This document shows, piece after piece, positions 1 through 8,994 of a DNA stretch of 64,000 nt. Positions within the stretch are counted from its first letter, which is position 1; the number at the start of each line of letters is the position of its first letter. The stretch comes from CAYUVF01 sp964448045 (GTDB lineage Bacteria > Bacteroidota > Rhodothermia > Rhodothermales > Salinibacteraceae): positions 1 through 64,000 of the forward strand of contig CAYUVF010000002.1 of NCBI GenBank assembly GCA_964448045.1, written 5' to 3'. Under the pieces are notes generated by a model that was given only the letters and a program-made list of their open reading frames with translations, was not told the DNA's origin and did not search any database. Both the position numbers and the translations under genes were made by a program.

Positions 1-1
1 C

Positions 2-673
2 CGCTTCGAGCTGGCAGATGAGGGAACCATTTTTCTCGACGAGATCGGCGAGCTCCCCCTGGAGACGCAGGCCAAGCTGCTCCGCGTGCTGCAAGAGCAG
101 GAGTTCGAGCGTGTGGGCGGGAGCAAAACGCTGCACGTCGACACTCGGATTCTGGCGGCGACGAATCGCGATCTCGAAGCCGCCGTCGAGGCAGGCCGCT
201 TCCGCTCCGATCTCTACTACCGCCTCAATATCTTCCCGATTGAGCTGCCCCCGCTGCGCGACCGCGAGGGCGACATCCCGCTACTGGCCAACCACTTCTG
301 CGAGAAATTTGCCAACCGAGCGGGGAAAGAGGTTCAGGGCGTGAGTCCGAGTGCCATGGCCGTGCTGGAGCGCTACGATTGGCCGGGCAACGTGCGCGAG
401 TTGGCCAACATCATCGAGCGGGCCGTTATCCTGGCATCGGGACCGCTCATCCGGGCCGAGCACCTCTCCATCAGTGGCAGCGAGGACGCATCGACGGACG
501 GGTTTGCCACGCTCGACGAGGCCGAGCGCCAGCATATCATCGAGGCGCTGGAGCATACCGACGGTGTCGTGGGCGGGCCGGAGGGGGCAGCCGCGCTGCT
601 CGATATGAAGCGGACGACCCTGCTCTCGCGCATGGACCGTCTCGGCGTGGACCCAAGCGACTATCGCTCCTGA
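2..673 (+). CDS. Sigma-54-dependent transcriptional activator, FhlA type (5' truncated)
   Basis: The reading frame is already open at the window edge, so the N-terminal sensory part is missing. What remains is the second half of a sigma-54 AAA+ domain: the Walker B region (GTIFLDEIGELP), the sensor region (RILAATNRDL) and the arginine-finger stretch (FRSDLYYRLNIFPI). The WPGNVREL segment and a C-terminal Fis-like helix-turn-helix follow. The HTH has the form GGPEGAAALLDMKRTTL, typical of FhlA-like activators that carry GAF or PAS sensor domains rather than NtrC-type receivers. It should drive transcription from -24/-12 promoters using ATP hydrolysis. The target is unknown. The next gene starts 180 bases downstream and encodes an unrelated secreted protein. 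Confidence 0.9.
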   Translation, partial: RFELADEGTIFLDEIGELPLETQAKLLRVLQEQEFERVGGSKTLHVDTRILAATNRDLEAAVEAGRFRSDLYYRLNIFPIELPPLRDREGDIPLLANHFCEKFANRAGKEVQGVSPSAMAVLERYDWPGNVRELANIIERAVILASGPLIRAEHLSISGSEDASTDGFATLDEAERQHIIEALEHTDGVVGGPEGAAALLDMKRTTLLSRMDRLGVDPSDYRS

Positions 674-853
674 CGTCCCTTCTGTTGGGACGCCTCCCGG
701 AATCGATTCCTCCTCTCTTTTTTCTGGTCGGGCGGTGTAACGATTCGGTGGTGCGCATCCACCCACGGGCGAAATGTTCGGGGCGTCCGGCTCTGCGAAG
801 TGACGCCGGGACCTCTCATCCGCCGATCTCCTCAAACGAACCAACCCGAGACG

Positions 854-1843
854 ATGCGCACCGATTCGACACGACCCGCACGCTGGCTTGCTCTTCTTCT
901 GATCGCGGCCCTGGCCGTAGGGAGTGCGCTCCCGGCTGCGGCGCAGAATACGCCGGAGCAGTCGATGAAGCAGATGATCATGCGGCTGCAGGAAATGACG
1001 CAGGCCGATGGATACCTGCAGGCCCACCGCTCGGTGAAGCAGCCGCTTGAGCTGTTGGGTGGGCCGATTCAGTTCAGCATCACGCAGAATAGTGGTGGGG
1101 TCTTCGTGAGCCTGCCGGACAACCGCGAGATCGACAGCCGGGTGCTGGGGACGCCCCAGATGCCGATGCACTTCACCGGGACGCCCGGCATCACCGGCGT
1201 GCCGCCTGCGCAGGCCTTCCGCGGCGTGAGCGATGGCGAGTACACGACGATCCAGCGGAAGACGCCGTTCGGTGATAAGCACATGGTCATGCCCAACGGG
1301 CAGATGATGCTGGAGGCCACCGACGCGACCGCCACCGATGCGGCGCAAACGGACGACGAGGTCCAGTTCCGGGCGTCGTGGGAAGATCAGGACGGCAATA
1401 CGTACGAGGTGCGCTGCTGCGCGATGCTCGCGAAGGCCGGCGCCGAGTTTCCCACGTTCGGCGGCGTCGTGACGAATCACCTGATGCACGGCTTCAGTGG
1501 GGTGGGCACGCCGCTGATGCCAACGATGTACACCTACGCCGCCTTCTGGGGCATGGGCGAGGTCCGCAAAAATGGCGAGGTCACCGATAAGCCGCGCCTC
1601 GTTCATGGCATGCTGACCGAGTACGCCCGCACCGAGGGCTACGAACTGGCCTCCGATGCTGAAGTCGGTCCTACGCGCCGCCACTTCCACCTCATGGTCG
1701 CGCCGTTCATGCCGGTGCAGGGTGAGCACAAGTTCGAGCACAACAACGTGCAGACCGGGTTCACGCTTCCAAACGGGCAGGAGCTGCCGTTCTGGCACGT
1801 CATGTTCGAGAACCTCACCATCGAGAGCGGACGAAGCGAGTAA
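854..1843 (+). CDS. Secreted protein of unknown function
   Basis: The product is about 329 residues. The start at 854 gives a classic Sec signal peptide: Arg-rich n-region, hydrophobic core LALLLIAALAVGSALP, then AAAQ as a likely signal peptidase I site. A start at 800 would bury this signal behind 18 residues, so 854 is preferred. The mature part is hydrophilic and contains no motif I can assign. It has a two-cysteine step (EVRCCAM), many Met residues (for example MPMHFTG, MVMPNGQMM) and a His-rich stretch (RRHFHLMVAP). Given the copper-type cupredoxin immediately downstream on the same strand (42-base gap), the Met and His content could mean metal binding, but this is only a suggestion. It is probably periplasmic. 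Confidence 0.75.
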   Translation: MRTDSTRPARWLALLLIAALAVGSALPAAAQNTPEQSMKQMIMRLQEMTQADGYLQAHRSVKQPLELLGGPIQFSITQNSGGVFVSLPDNREIDSRVLGTPQMPMHFTGTPGITGVPPAQAFRGVSDGEYTTIQRKTPFGDKHMVMPNGQMMLEATDATATDAAQTDDEVQFRASWEDQDGNTYEVRCCAMLAKAGAEFPTFGGVVTNHLMHGFSGVGTPLMPTMYTYAAFWGMGEVRKNGEVTDKPRLVHGMLTEYARTEGYELASDAEVGPTRRHFHLMVAPFMPVQGEHKFEHNNVQTGFTLPNGQELPFWHVMFENLTIESGRSE

Positions 1844-1884
1844 CCGCCCGCAATCGCTCTTCGATCAATCAAGCTCCTTCTGAT

Positions 1885-2283
1885 ATGCCTACCTGGATGC
1901 ACCGCGTTGGCCTGCTCGTTCTGCTCGTTGCTGTCATCACCGGCGCGCAGCGGAGCGGAATCGAGGATGAGCCGGCTGCCGTTGTGGAAATGACGAACAC
2001 GCTCAAATTTACGCCCGATACGGTGGAGGTGACCGCAGGCGAAACCGTGCGGTGGAGGAACACCTCGATGCTGATGCACACCGTCACCGCCGACCCGGCG
2101 GAGGCGACCATGGACGGCAGCGTGCGCCTGCCCGAGGGGGCGGATCCCTTCAACTCGGGCAATCTTGATCCGGAGCAGTCCTTCAAGCACACGTTCACGA
2201 CGCCGGGGACGTACACCTACTTCTGCGTTCCCCACGAGGTCGCCAAAATGCGCGGCACCGTGGTCGTACGCCCGGCCGAGTAG
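1885..2283 (+). CDS. Plastocyanin/azurin-family cupredoxin
   Basis: A 132-residue exported blue-copper protein. Residues 1-20 form an uncleaved or signal-type hydrophobic leader (VGLLVLLVAVITGAQ). The rest is a single cupredoxin fold. The four type-1 copper ligands are visible in the standard order: His65 in MLMHTV, then Cys114, His117 and Met122 in FCVPHEVAKM. This suggests a small periplasmic electron carrier of the plastocyanin/pseudoazurin kind. It follows the secreted unknown gene by 42 bases and precedes the patatin gene by 34 bases on the same strand, so the three are likely co-transcribed. The redox partner is not evident here. Confidence 0.88.
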   Translation: MPTWMHRVGLLVLLVAVITGAQRSGIEDEPAAVVEMTNTLKFTPDTVEVTAGETVRWRNTSMLMHTVTADPAEATMDGSVRLPEGADPFNSGNLDPEQSFKHTFTTPGTYTYFCVPHEVAKMRGTVVVRPAE

Positions 2284-2317
2284 CGGAGGAGCAGCCGCGC
2301 ATCCGGAGGAGAAGACC

Positions 2318-3493
2318 ATGACGGAGGCCACGCAATCGGCAGAACGGGGCGAGCGGGCGCTCGTGCTGGGCGGAGGCGGCGCCCGGGCCGCGTATCAGGT
2401 CGGCGTACTGAAATACATCGGGGAGCAATTTCCCGGGGCGCAGTTTCCCGTGCTCACCGGCGTCTCCGCGGGATCGATCAACACGGCGTACCTGGCGAAC
2501 AATACGACCTCGATGCAGGCCGCCGCCGATGAGTTGGTCGACTGCTGGAATCACATCTGCACCGAGCGCATCTTTCGCGCCCGATCCGTGCTGGAGCTGG
2601 TGCGCACGTTCTGGCGCTCGCGTGCCGCCCATGATCAGTCGCTGCTTGATGCGGCGCCGCTGCGTGACTACCTGGCGAGCCATCTCGCTACCGAGGAGGG
2701 GCGCCTGCTGGGCGTTGGTGAAAACCTGAGCGACGGCTGGCTCCGGGCGCTGGCGGTGTCGACGTCGAACTACCAGACGAGCCAGACGGTGACGTGGGTG
2801 CAGGGCTGTGCGATCCGGGATTGGGAACGCCCCAACCGCGTCGGGCAGCAGACGCACTTAACGATCGACCATGTCATGGCCTCGGCGGCCATTCCGCTGC
2901 TTTTCCCCGCGGTGCAGATTGGGGCGGACTGGTACGGGGACGGCGGGGTGCGCCTGCTCGATCCGCTGGCGCCTGCCATCCACCTCGGGGGCACGCGGTT
3001 GTTGGCGATCTCTACGCGCTACGCCCGGTCACAGGGGGAGGCGCAGGCGTTCGCTTCCGGCGGCTATCCCTCGGTGCTGCAGGTCGCGGGGCTTCTGATG
3101 AACGCGGTTTTTCTGGATGTGCTCGAACACGACGCGGCTATCCTGCGGCGCATCAACCGGCTGGTACGTCGCATCCCCGACGGGGAGAACGACCTACCGC
3201 TGCAGCCGATTGATCTGCTCGTCATCCGGCCGTCAGTGGATCTCGGTGCGCTGGCGAACGATCACGATTTCCCGTGGACGGGGACGCTGAATGCGCTGCG
3301 GGTGCTCCATCAGGCGGGCACGGGGAATCCGGACTGGCTGAGTATGTTGCTTTTTACGCCGGAGTATGTGAACCGGCTCATCGAGATTGGCCAGGCCGAT
3401 GCTGCGGCGCAACACGAGTCCATTGCCGCCTTCTTCGAGACGGATCCCCCCGCCGAGGTGCGATTGAGCGGCGCGCCCTCCCGGACGTCCTGA
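2318..3493 (+). CDS. Patatin-like phospholipase
   Basis: About 391 residues. The start at 2318 is chosen because it is preceded by a good purine-rich site (CCGGAGGAG) and begins just before the conserved region. The glycine-rich oxyanion loop LGGGGARAAYQVG lies at residues 17-29. The nucleophile elbow GVSAGS is at residues 48-53, with Ser50 as the catalytic serine. The catalytic aspartate is in YGDGGVR near residue 208. This gives the Ser-Asp dyad of the patatin/RssA family, which hydrolyses acyl esters of membrane phospholipids. There is no signal peptide, so it is cytoplasmic or peripheral. The C-terminal third (PDWLSMLLFTPEY region) is typical of longer bacterial patatins. Confidence 0.88.
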   Translation: MTEATQSAERGERALVLGGGGARAAYQVGVLKYIGEQFPGAQFPVLTGVSAGSINTAYLANNTTSMQAAADELVDCWNHICTERIFRARSVLELVRTFWRSRAAHDQSLLDAAPLRDYLASHLATEEGRLLGVGENLSDGWLRALAVSTSNYQTSQTVTWVQGCAIRDWERPNRVGQQTHLTIDHVMASAAIPLLFPAVQIGADWYGDGGVRLLDPLAPAIHLGGTRLLAISTRYARSQGEAQAFASGGYPSVLQVAGLLMNAVFLDVLEHDAAILRRINRLVRRIPDGENDLPLQPIDLLVIRPSVDLGALANDHDFPWTGTLNALRVLHQAGTGNPDWLSMLLFTPEYVNRLIEIGQADAAAQHESIAAFFETDPPAEVRLSGAPSRTS

Positions 3494-3559
3494 TCGCTCA
3501 GTCGTCCGGAAAAGTAGACATCGGAGCATGCCAAAGAACACACGACGATATCGGAGCGG

Positions 3560-3844
3560 TTATGCTCGAACACGGCTGGACTGGTCGCTGGCGACGGTCA
3601 CGATCTTTTTGATCGCCTGTGCTTGGGTCGAGCGCTGCAGCAAGGTGTGCAGCGCCTCGGGGTCGAGGATGAGAAACCGGTCGAGCCCGTGGCCCGCGTC
3701 GAGGATGATGGAATCGGGCTGCTCCTCGTGCAGGCAACTCAGGATGAACGAACGGGGGAGGCCCAGCGCGCGCGAGAATTGGTGCAGCGTGCCAATCGCT
3801 TCGCCGTCTTCGGTGATATCGAGGGGATTCAGTTGATTTTGCAT
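3560..3844 (-). CDS. Small hypothetical protein
   Basis: A 94-residue acidic protein with no recognised domain. The start at 3844 (MQNQLNPLD) is chosen because upstream in-frame Met codons would add a stretch with no protein-like composition. The sequence reads as a mixed alpha/beta protein (LHQFSRALGLPRSFILSCLHEE, then a hydrophobic segment around RFLILDPEALHTLL) without membrane segments or a signal peptide. Codon use resembles that of the neighbouring genes. It is convergent with the patatin gene, whose stop lies 66 bases away. No function can be offered. Confidence 0.5.
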   Translation of the reverse strand: MQNQLNPLDITEDGEAIGTLHQFSRALGLPRSFILSCLHEEQPDSIILDAGHGLDRFLILDPEALHTLLQRSTQAQAIKKIVTVASDQSSRVRA

Positions 3845-4104
3845 GGTCGAGGGAGGATTGGGTGAATGAGCGTCCACCGACGATACCGACAAAGCCCATG
3901 CCATCGATAGACATCCGGCCCCATTTGGGCCTGCACGCACGAGATAGCGACGGAACGATCGCCCCGCGCCCTGTTCTAATTATGTGAAGGAAAAGTTGAG
4001 GGCCGGGGCGGCGAACCCTTCCGCATCGCTGATGAGACAACATTAAGATGCGGGGAACGATAATCTGATCACCGGACCTTGGACTGGAGAGGGAGGATGG
4101 ACCT

Positions 4105-4929
4105 ATGAACCGATTACAGACGTGGATTCGCTGGCTCAACAATCACCCCAGCGCGGGGCTCGATGCGCTTCGCGCGTATCTGGGCGTAGGGCTTTTCGTG
4201 CGCGGGGTGCTGATTATCGGAGCACCCGAGGCCGCGGCGGACCAACTGGCTGGCGGGCCGGCGCCGTTCGCCTCGGCTGCGCTGATGCACTACGTCGCAC
4301 TGGCGCATCTCTTCGGCGGCGGGCTGATGGCGATTGGGCTGCTCACGCGCATCGCCGCGTTCGTCCAGCTCCCAATTCTCGTCGGCGCGGTCTTCGTGGT
4401 CCACGCCGAGGAAGGGTTGCTCGCGTCGGGACAGTCGCTGGAGTTCTCGGCGCTGGTGCTGGTTGCGCTCGTCATCTTCACCCTGTTTGGATCCGGCCGC
4501 TGGTCGGCGGACTACTTTATCTTCGTACGCGAAGCGCCAGAGTCGACCGAGGACGAAACGGCCGCCTTATCTGAGACGGCGCCCATCTACCGCTGGGAAG
4601 ACGAACCGGAGGACGTGCCCGAACCGGTCGCCGAGCCTGCTGGCGAACCTGCTGGTGCGACGGCGACGGCTGTCGCTCCGGAAACGGCGGTCAAAGCAGC
4701 GGCGGCTGAGCGGACCTCTGACGTCAAGACCTGCTCCTGCGGGAATGATCTCACTCATCGGCGGGTGACGGCGGAGCCGCGCTACAGCATGTGGGCCGCG
4801 TTGTACTTCATCCTGGGCATCTCGGCCCCGGTCAAAGAAGTGGTCTTCTGGTGCGAGAAGTGCGGTACGGTCATGAAGCGCACCCGCGACCCAGAGGTGG
4901 TGCGCAAGTATCGCTATCACTCCGGGTGA
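4105..4929 (+). CDS. DoxX-family membrane protein with C-terminal zinc-ribbon region
   Basis: A 274-residue protein. Residues 10-135 look like a DoxX-type four-helix membrane domain: hydrophobic stretches around AYLGVGLFVRGVLII, YVALAHLFGGGLMAIGLL, VQLPILVGAVFVV and ALVLVALVIFTLFGSGRW. A Pro/Ala/Glu-rich linker follows (residues about 150-205). The C-terminus has CSCGN and, about 45 residues later, CEKCG, a four-cysteine pattern that could bind zinc, with a hydrophobic segment (ALYFILGISAP) between them. The start at 4105 has a purine-rich site (GAGAGGGAGGA) about 8 bases upstream. DoxX relatives are linked to quinone or thiol redox in membranes. The specific role is unknown and the tail is unusual. 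Confidence 0.7.
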   Translation: MNRLQTWIRWLNNHPSAGLDALRAYLGVGLFVRGVLIIGAPEAAADQLAGGPAPFASAALMHYVALAHLFGGGLMAIGLLTRIAAFVQLPILVGAVFVVHAEEGLLASGQSLEFSALVLVALVIFTLFGSGRWSADYFIFVREAPESTEDETAALSETAPIYRWEDEPEDVPEPVAEPAGEPAGATATAVAPETAVKAAAAERTSDVKTCSCGNDLTHRRVTAEPRYSMWAALYFILGISAPVKEVVFWCEKCGTVMKRTRDPEVVRKYRYHSG

Positions 4930-4944
4930 AGGCGCGGCGCGAGA

Positions 4945-5157
4945 TCACGCGTCCAGCGAAACCTTCTCGATTCGCGCCTCGGCGGCGTCGAGGCGGTGCA
5001 GGCACTGGTTCGCCAGTTCAACGCCTTCCTCGTAAGCGTCGAGCGCCGACTCCAGATCGGGCGGGTCGTCTTCGAGTTGTTCGACGATGGATTCGAGCCG
5101 CTCGAGGGCAGCCTCGAAGCTCAATTCCTTCGGATCGGTGGGGGGCGGGTCGGGCAT
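4945..5157 (-). CDS. xseB: Exodeoxyribonuclease VII small subunit
   Basis: A 70-residue acidic helical protein matching XseB: LSFEAALERLESIVEQLED, then PPDLESALDAYEEGVELANQC. Six or more copies of this subunit bind the large subunit XseA, and together they degrade single-stranded DNA into oligonucleotides. The start at 5157 gives the usual family length. An upstream Met would add 41 non-conserved residues. It converges on the DoxX-like gene with a 15-base gap. The partner gene xseA lies 3.8 kb away on the same strand rather than next to it, with an unrelated lipase, SDR and YjbQ-like gene between them. Confidence 0.9.
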   Translation of the reverse strand: MPDPPPTDPKELSFEAALERLESIVEQLEDDPPDLESALDAYEEGVELANQCLHRLDAAEARIEKVSLDA

Positions 5158-5270
5158 GGCAGTAACGGTCGGGTGAAACAACAGACGTACGGTTGTACGG
5201 TGTGAAGCGCCGAGGATTCCAACTCGAACCGGCGAGAAACCGGATGGGCCCATCATAGCAATGCGTTTGC

Positions 5271-6768
5271 ATGAATACAACGGATTGGCGTCGACGCCTC
5301 ATTCTGCTGATTGGCGGCCTCGTGAGCGTAGCCGGGCTGCTCACCGGATGCACCCCCGGGCCCGCCTCTCCCGATCTGCCGTCCATCTACAACCGCTCGG
5401 CGCAGTACCACGGCGTAGACCGGAACCCGGTCATTCTCATTCCGGGCATTCTGGGATCCAAGCTCCGTAACACGGAAACGGGGAGCGTCGTCTGGGGGGC
5501 GTTCACCGGCGAGTATGCCGATCCGGAAGAGCCTGGAGGGGCTCGGCAGGTGGCTCTCCCGATGCGCGAAGGGGGGGCGCTGCGCAATCTGCGAGACAGC
5601 GTCGCCGCGGCCGGGGCGCTCGACCGGCTGAAGCTCGACGTACTCGGGCTGCCCATCAAGCTTGATGCGTACGCCAACATTCTCGGCGCGCTGGGGGTGG
5701 GCGGCTACCGGAGCGAAGAGCTGGGCCTGAGCGGGGCAATCGATTACGGCGATGATCACTTCACCTGTTTTCAGTTCGATTACGACTGGCGGCGCGATAA
5801 CGTCGAAAATGCCCGACGCCTCCACCAGTTCATCCAGAAAAAGCGGGCGTACGTGCAGCGGGAGTACGAGGCCCGCTACGGCATATCCGATTACGATGTG
5901 AAGTTCGACATCGTCGCGCACTCGATGGGTGGGCTCCTGAGTACGCCTCGACCTCGTCGTGGAACGTCAGGTCGTCGTGGAGCATGCCCGCACGATGCCA
6001 CACCGGCGGTNNNNNNNNNNGTTTCCCGATGAAGAAGACGAGGTCCCTCCTGTGACCTGGAAGGGGGCCGAGCATGTGGAGCGGGTGGTGCTGGTGGGAA
6101 CGCCCAATGCCGGATCGGCCAAGGCGCTGAGCGAGCTCGTGCGCGGGAAGTCATTCTCACGCTTCGTCCCCGAGTATGCCCCGGCGATCATCGGGACGAT
6201 GCCGGCGGCGTATCAGCTCTTGCCGCGGGCCCGGCACGAGGTGGTGGTGACCCGCGGGGAGGAGGTTCCGGTAGATAGTGTGCTCTATTCCGCCTTCTGG
6301 GAGCGGATGGAGTGGGGCTTGGCCAATCCGGAACAGGACCAGGTGTTGCAACAGCTTTTGCCCGAGGTGGACCGCCGGGCCGAGCGGCAGCGGATTGCCC
6401 GCGACCATCTGCAGAAGAGTCTTCAGCGGGCCCGTCGGTTTCACGCGGCACTCGATACACACGCGACGCCGCCCGATCACCTCAGCCTCATGCTTATTGC
6501 CGGCGACGCCGAGCCCACCCTCTCGGCGTTACGCGTCGACCGAACCAAGGGCACGCTCGCCGAACACGGCACCCAGCCGGGCGATGGGACGGTCACGCGC
6601 GCCAGTGCCCTGATGGATGAGCGCCAGGGCGGATCGTGGGCACCCGAGCTGGTTTCGCCCATCGAATGGGATCAGGTGTTTTTCCTCTTTTCCGAGCACG
6701 TCGCCCTCACGAAAGATCCCGCCTTCACCGATAACCTGCTGTACGTGCTCTTGGAGCATCCGCGTTGA
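5271..6768 (+). CDS. LCAT-like lipoprotein lipase, frame broken at an assembly gap
   Basis: Alpha/beta-hydrolase of the lecithin:cholesterol acyltransferase (PF02450) type. The N-terminus is a lipoprotein signal ending in LLTGC, so the mature enzyme should be lipid-anchored. NPVILIPGILGSKL is the oxyanion region and VAHSMGGLL the nucleophile elbow (GxSxG-like, catalytic Ser). After position about 5941 the frame decays into non-homologous sequence, then 10 Ns. The gene resumes in another frame from about 6022 with VPPVTWKGAEHVERVVLVGTP, typical LCAT sequence, and runs to 6768. A late His (VFFLFSEHVAL) may complete the triad. The break looks like misassembly at a gap edge rather than a real mutation. 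Total length would be near 480-490 residues. Confidence 0.75.
6011..6020. other. Assembly gap (10 N)
   Basis: Ten unresolved bases inside the LCAT-like lipase gene. The roughly 70 bases immediately to the left (about 5942-6010) do not encode lipase in any forward frame and are probably a chimeric contig end. Confidence 0.97.
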
Positions 6769-6888
6769 AAGGGAGCCCGCAGAGGCGTAATTTTCATGCA
6801 AACTGTGCCGGTTCCGCCCTGAAAGAGTCCGTGCCGTGTTGCATGCTGTACCCGCGCCTATGATCAGACACTCAACTGGAAACGACGG

Positions 6889-7665
6889 ATGGATCTCGGA
6901 CTCGACAACAAAACCGCCATTGTCACTGGAGCAAGCCGGGGCATCGGTGAAGGTATTGCGCGAGCGCTGGCACGCGAGGGATGTGACCTCGCCATCTGTG
7001 CGCGCGGGGAAGACGACCTCCGTGCCACGGCCGGCGACCTGCGGGATGCGGGCGCCAACGTGCTCGCCCTCCCGATGGACGTGACTGAAGCCGGCGAACC
7101 CGCGCGCCTCGTTCGCGAGACAGCCGAGCGTTTCGGTTCCATCGACATTTACGTCGGCAACGTGGGCGGCAATCGGCGCGGCGACTTCGAGGAGCTCTCC
7201 GATGAGGACTGGGAGTACATCCTCGATCTGAACCTCAAGTCGCACATCCGCACCAGCCGCGCGGTTATTCCGCACATGCGCGAGGCAGGCGGCGGATCTA
7301 TCTGTTATATCACCTCCATCTTCGGGCGGGAGGTGGGCGGCGCCGGGCTCTCAGCGTACAACACGACTAAGTCGGCGCTCATTAGCATGAGCAAGATCAT
7401 GGCCCAGGAGCTCACGCCCGAGGGGATCCGCGTGAATAGCGTCGCGCCGGGTTCGATTCGATTTCCGGGCGGAAGTTGGGATCGCCGCGTACAGGAGCAG
7501 CCCGAAGCGATGAACGAGTTCATCGCCGAGAACCTGCCGATCGGTCGGTTTGGGCGCGTGGAGGAGGTCGCCGATACGGTCGCGTTTCTCGTCTCCGAGC
7601 GAGCCAGCCTCATCACAGGCGCTTGCCTGAACGTGGACGGCGGCCAGTCCCACTCCCTGGTTTAG
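6889..7665 (+). CDS. SDR-family oxidoreductase
   Basis: A classical short-chain dehydrogenase/reductase of 258 residues. The N-terminal Rossmann motif TGASRGIGEGIA lies near residues 12-23. The usual NNAG is replaced by GNVGGN near residues 89-94. The catalytic serine is in YITSIFG and the active-site Tyr157 and Lys161 are in AYNTTK. The C-terminus has the family pattern FLVSERASLITGACLNVDGG. It uses NAD(P)H to reduce or oxidise a carbonyl/hydroxyl substrate and most resembles the 3-oxoacyl-ACP reductase (FabG) branch, but the substrate cannot be deduced. It is cytoplasmic and stands alone: the lipase ends 120 bases upstream and the next gene is convergent. Confidence 0.9.
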   Translation: MDLGLDNKTAIVTGASRGIGEGIARALAREGCDLAICARGEDDLRATAGDLRDAGANVLALPMDVTEAGEPARLVRETAERFGSIDIYVGNVGGNRRGDFEELSDEDWEYILDLNLKSHIRTSRAVIPHMREAGGGSICYITSIFGREVGGAGLSAYNTTKSALISMSKIMAQELTPEGIRVNSVAPGSIRFPGGSWDRRVQEQPEAMNEFIAENLPIGRFGRVEEVADTVAFLVSERASLITGACLNVDGGQSHSLV

Positions 7666-7727
7666 AGGTGCCGGACACGGATTGGGGGCACCGGACATCC
7701 CGTGACCAAGGAATCGCTTCCTGACCG

Positions 7728-8810
7728 CTACTCGAACCGGCTCAACGTGACGTTGACGCGGCGGACTTGGTCATTAGATTTCTGCCACTGGACAAGGATG
7801 GGGCTCTGGTAGCGGCCCTGCACGATCGTGCCTTCGCCATTGGCTTCGTCCTCGGTGACGGGCAGGCTGACCGAGCGCTTCATCCGAAGGAAATGCTCGG
7901 CCGGCACAGCGAGGCACTTGTCGATGACGCGCTCGACGAGCGATTCGCTCAAACCCAGCTTATCGAGAAAGGCGTTGACGAGATGCACGAGGTCGTACTT
8001 CGCGTAGTTTTTTGCTTTGCCGGGGATTGCGCCGGGATCACGCAACATATTGCAGCCCTTGCGCGCCATAAAGCGCACGGGGTTGTGCAACACCTCGGCG
8101 AGGTCGTGCTTCATCAGCAGTGTCTCGTATTCATTCACCGTCAGGCCTGCGTGGCGCTCGTCGGCGGCGAGATCGAGGTCGATCCGGCCCTTCGTGATGC
8201 CGTACTTGGCCAAGAGCTCGTGCAGCTGGTCGAATAGTCCCAGCCGCGGATCGCGCAGGCTGATGGAGTCGATCGGATGGTGCGACACCGGGATCGTAAG
8301 CTCCACCTGATCGACCGTCGTTTCCTCGTTGAACCCGATGACCATCGTGCGGCGATCCCGGATCCGGTTCTCGTGATCCTGGTTGATGCCGTCGAGGTCG
8401 ATAAAGTAAACGGGGCGCTCCGGGGAGCACGGGTAGGTGGCGCAGTTCGTCATCCCCGCGCCGATGAAGGTGAGATGCGAATCGGCGTTGCGCGGCTCGA
8501 AGCGCCGCTGCTTGGGGCTGAGCTCGGTGCGAAGGTGCATCTGGTCGTGCCGGTACTCGGCCTCGGGAGGGAAGAGCTCCTGAAAAAGCTCGACGAAGTC
8601 ATGGACGGTATCCTGGCACGGCCCGAGCCGGTCACACAGCGTTTGATCGAGGTATCCGGCCGTGGTGTGGTACGAGCAGTAGAACGCCTGGTCGTAGGCG
8701 TGCAGGAAATCGGAGGCGTGCTCCCGGATGCGCTGGTTCACGTCGATGACATCAAGGCGCTGCTGGGGCCTCAATCCGATCGTGAGCACACGAGGGGAGA
8801 CAGCCGTCAT
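7728..8810 (-). CDS. YjbQ/UPF0047-related protein with long C-terminal extension
   Basis: About 360 residues, starting at 8810 (MTAVSPRVLT). The N-terminal half resembles the small YjbQ family: YCSYHTTAGYLDQTL near residues 40-54 corresponds to the family's HTTA motif, and RNADSHLTFIGAG near residue 112 corresponds to its NADAHL-type segment. YjbQ proteins can act as secondary thiamine-phosphate synthases. The family is normally about 130-140 residues, so the C-terminal 200 residues (ending KSNDQVRRVNVTLSRFE) are extra and have no motif I know. No signal peptide is visible. The gene lies 184 bases downstream of xseA on the same strand. The enzymatic role is uncertain. Confidence 0.5.
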   Translation of the reverse strand: MTAVSPRVLTIGLRPQQRLDVIDVNQRIREHASDFLHAYDQAFYCSYHTTAGYLDQTLCDRLGPCQDTVHDFVELFQELFPPEAEYRHDQMHLRTELSPKQRRFEPRNADSHLTFIGAGMTNCATYPCSPERPVYFIDLDGINQDHENRIRDRRTMVIGFNEETTVDQVELTIPVSHHPIDSISLRDPRLGLFDQLHELLAKYGITKGRIDLDLAADERHAGLTVNEYETLLMKHDLAEVLHNPVRFMARKGCNMLRDPGAIPGKAKNYAKYDLVHLVNAFLDKLGLSESLVERVIDKCLAVPAEHFLRMKRSVSLPVTEDEANGEGTIVQGRYQSPILVQWQKSNDQVRRVNVTLSRFE

Positions 8811-8994
8811 GTTGTCATTGCGGGGCTGCAAGAGTCCGGATAGGGTTGTACGAGCAGTTGCGAGACAGGACGAGGCGTCTGCACGCGTCGAAGGCCGGCG
8901 GTGCCGGAAGGCAGGCCGTACCGGATTCAGGGAAAACTGAAATCCATCGCGCTGTACTGAATCGGTACCCGGCAGTTCCCTGCAGAGGGGGGTA

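Noticed and set aside
281..1798. Long minus-strand open frame opposite the activator end and the secreted protein
   Set aside because: It spans two genes and the gap between them, has no domain and is rich in Arg/His, as expected for the complement of GC-rich coding DNA.
7667..7692. GGTGCC/GGCACC hairpin between the SDR and the YjbQ-like gene
   Set aside because: Only six base pairs with a long loop and no T-run; not strong enough to call a terminator.
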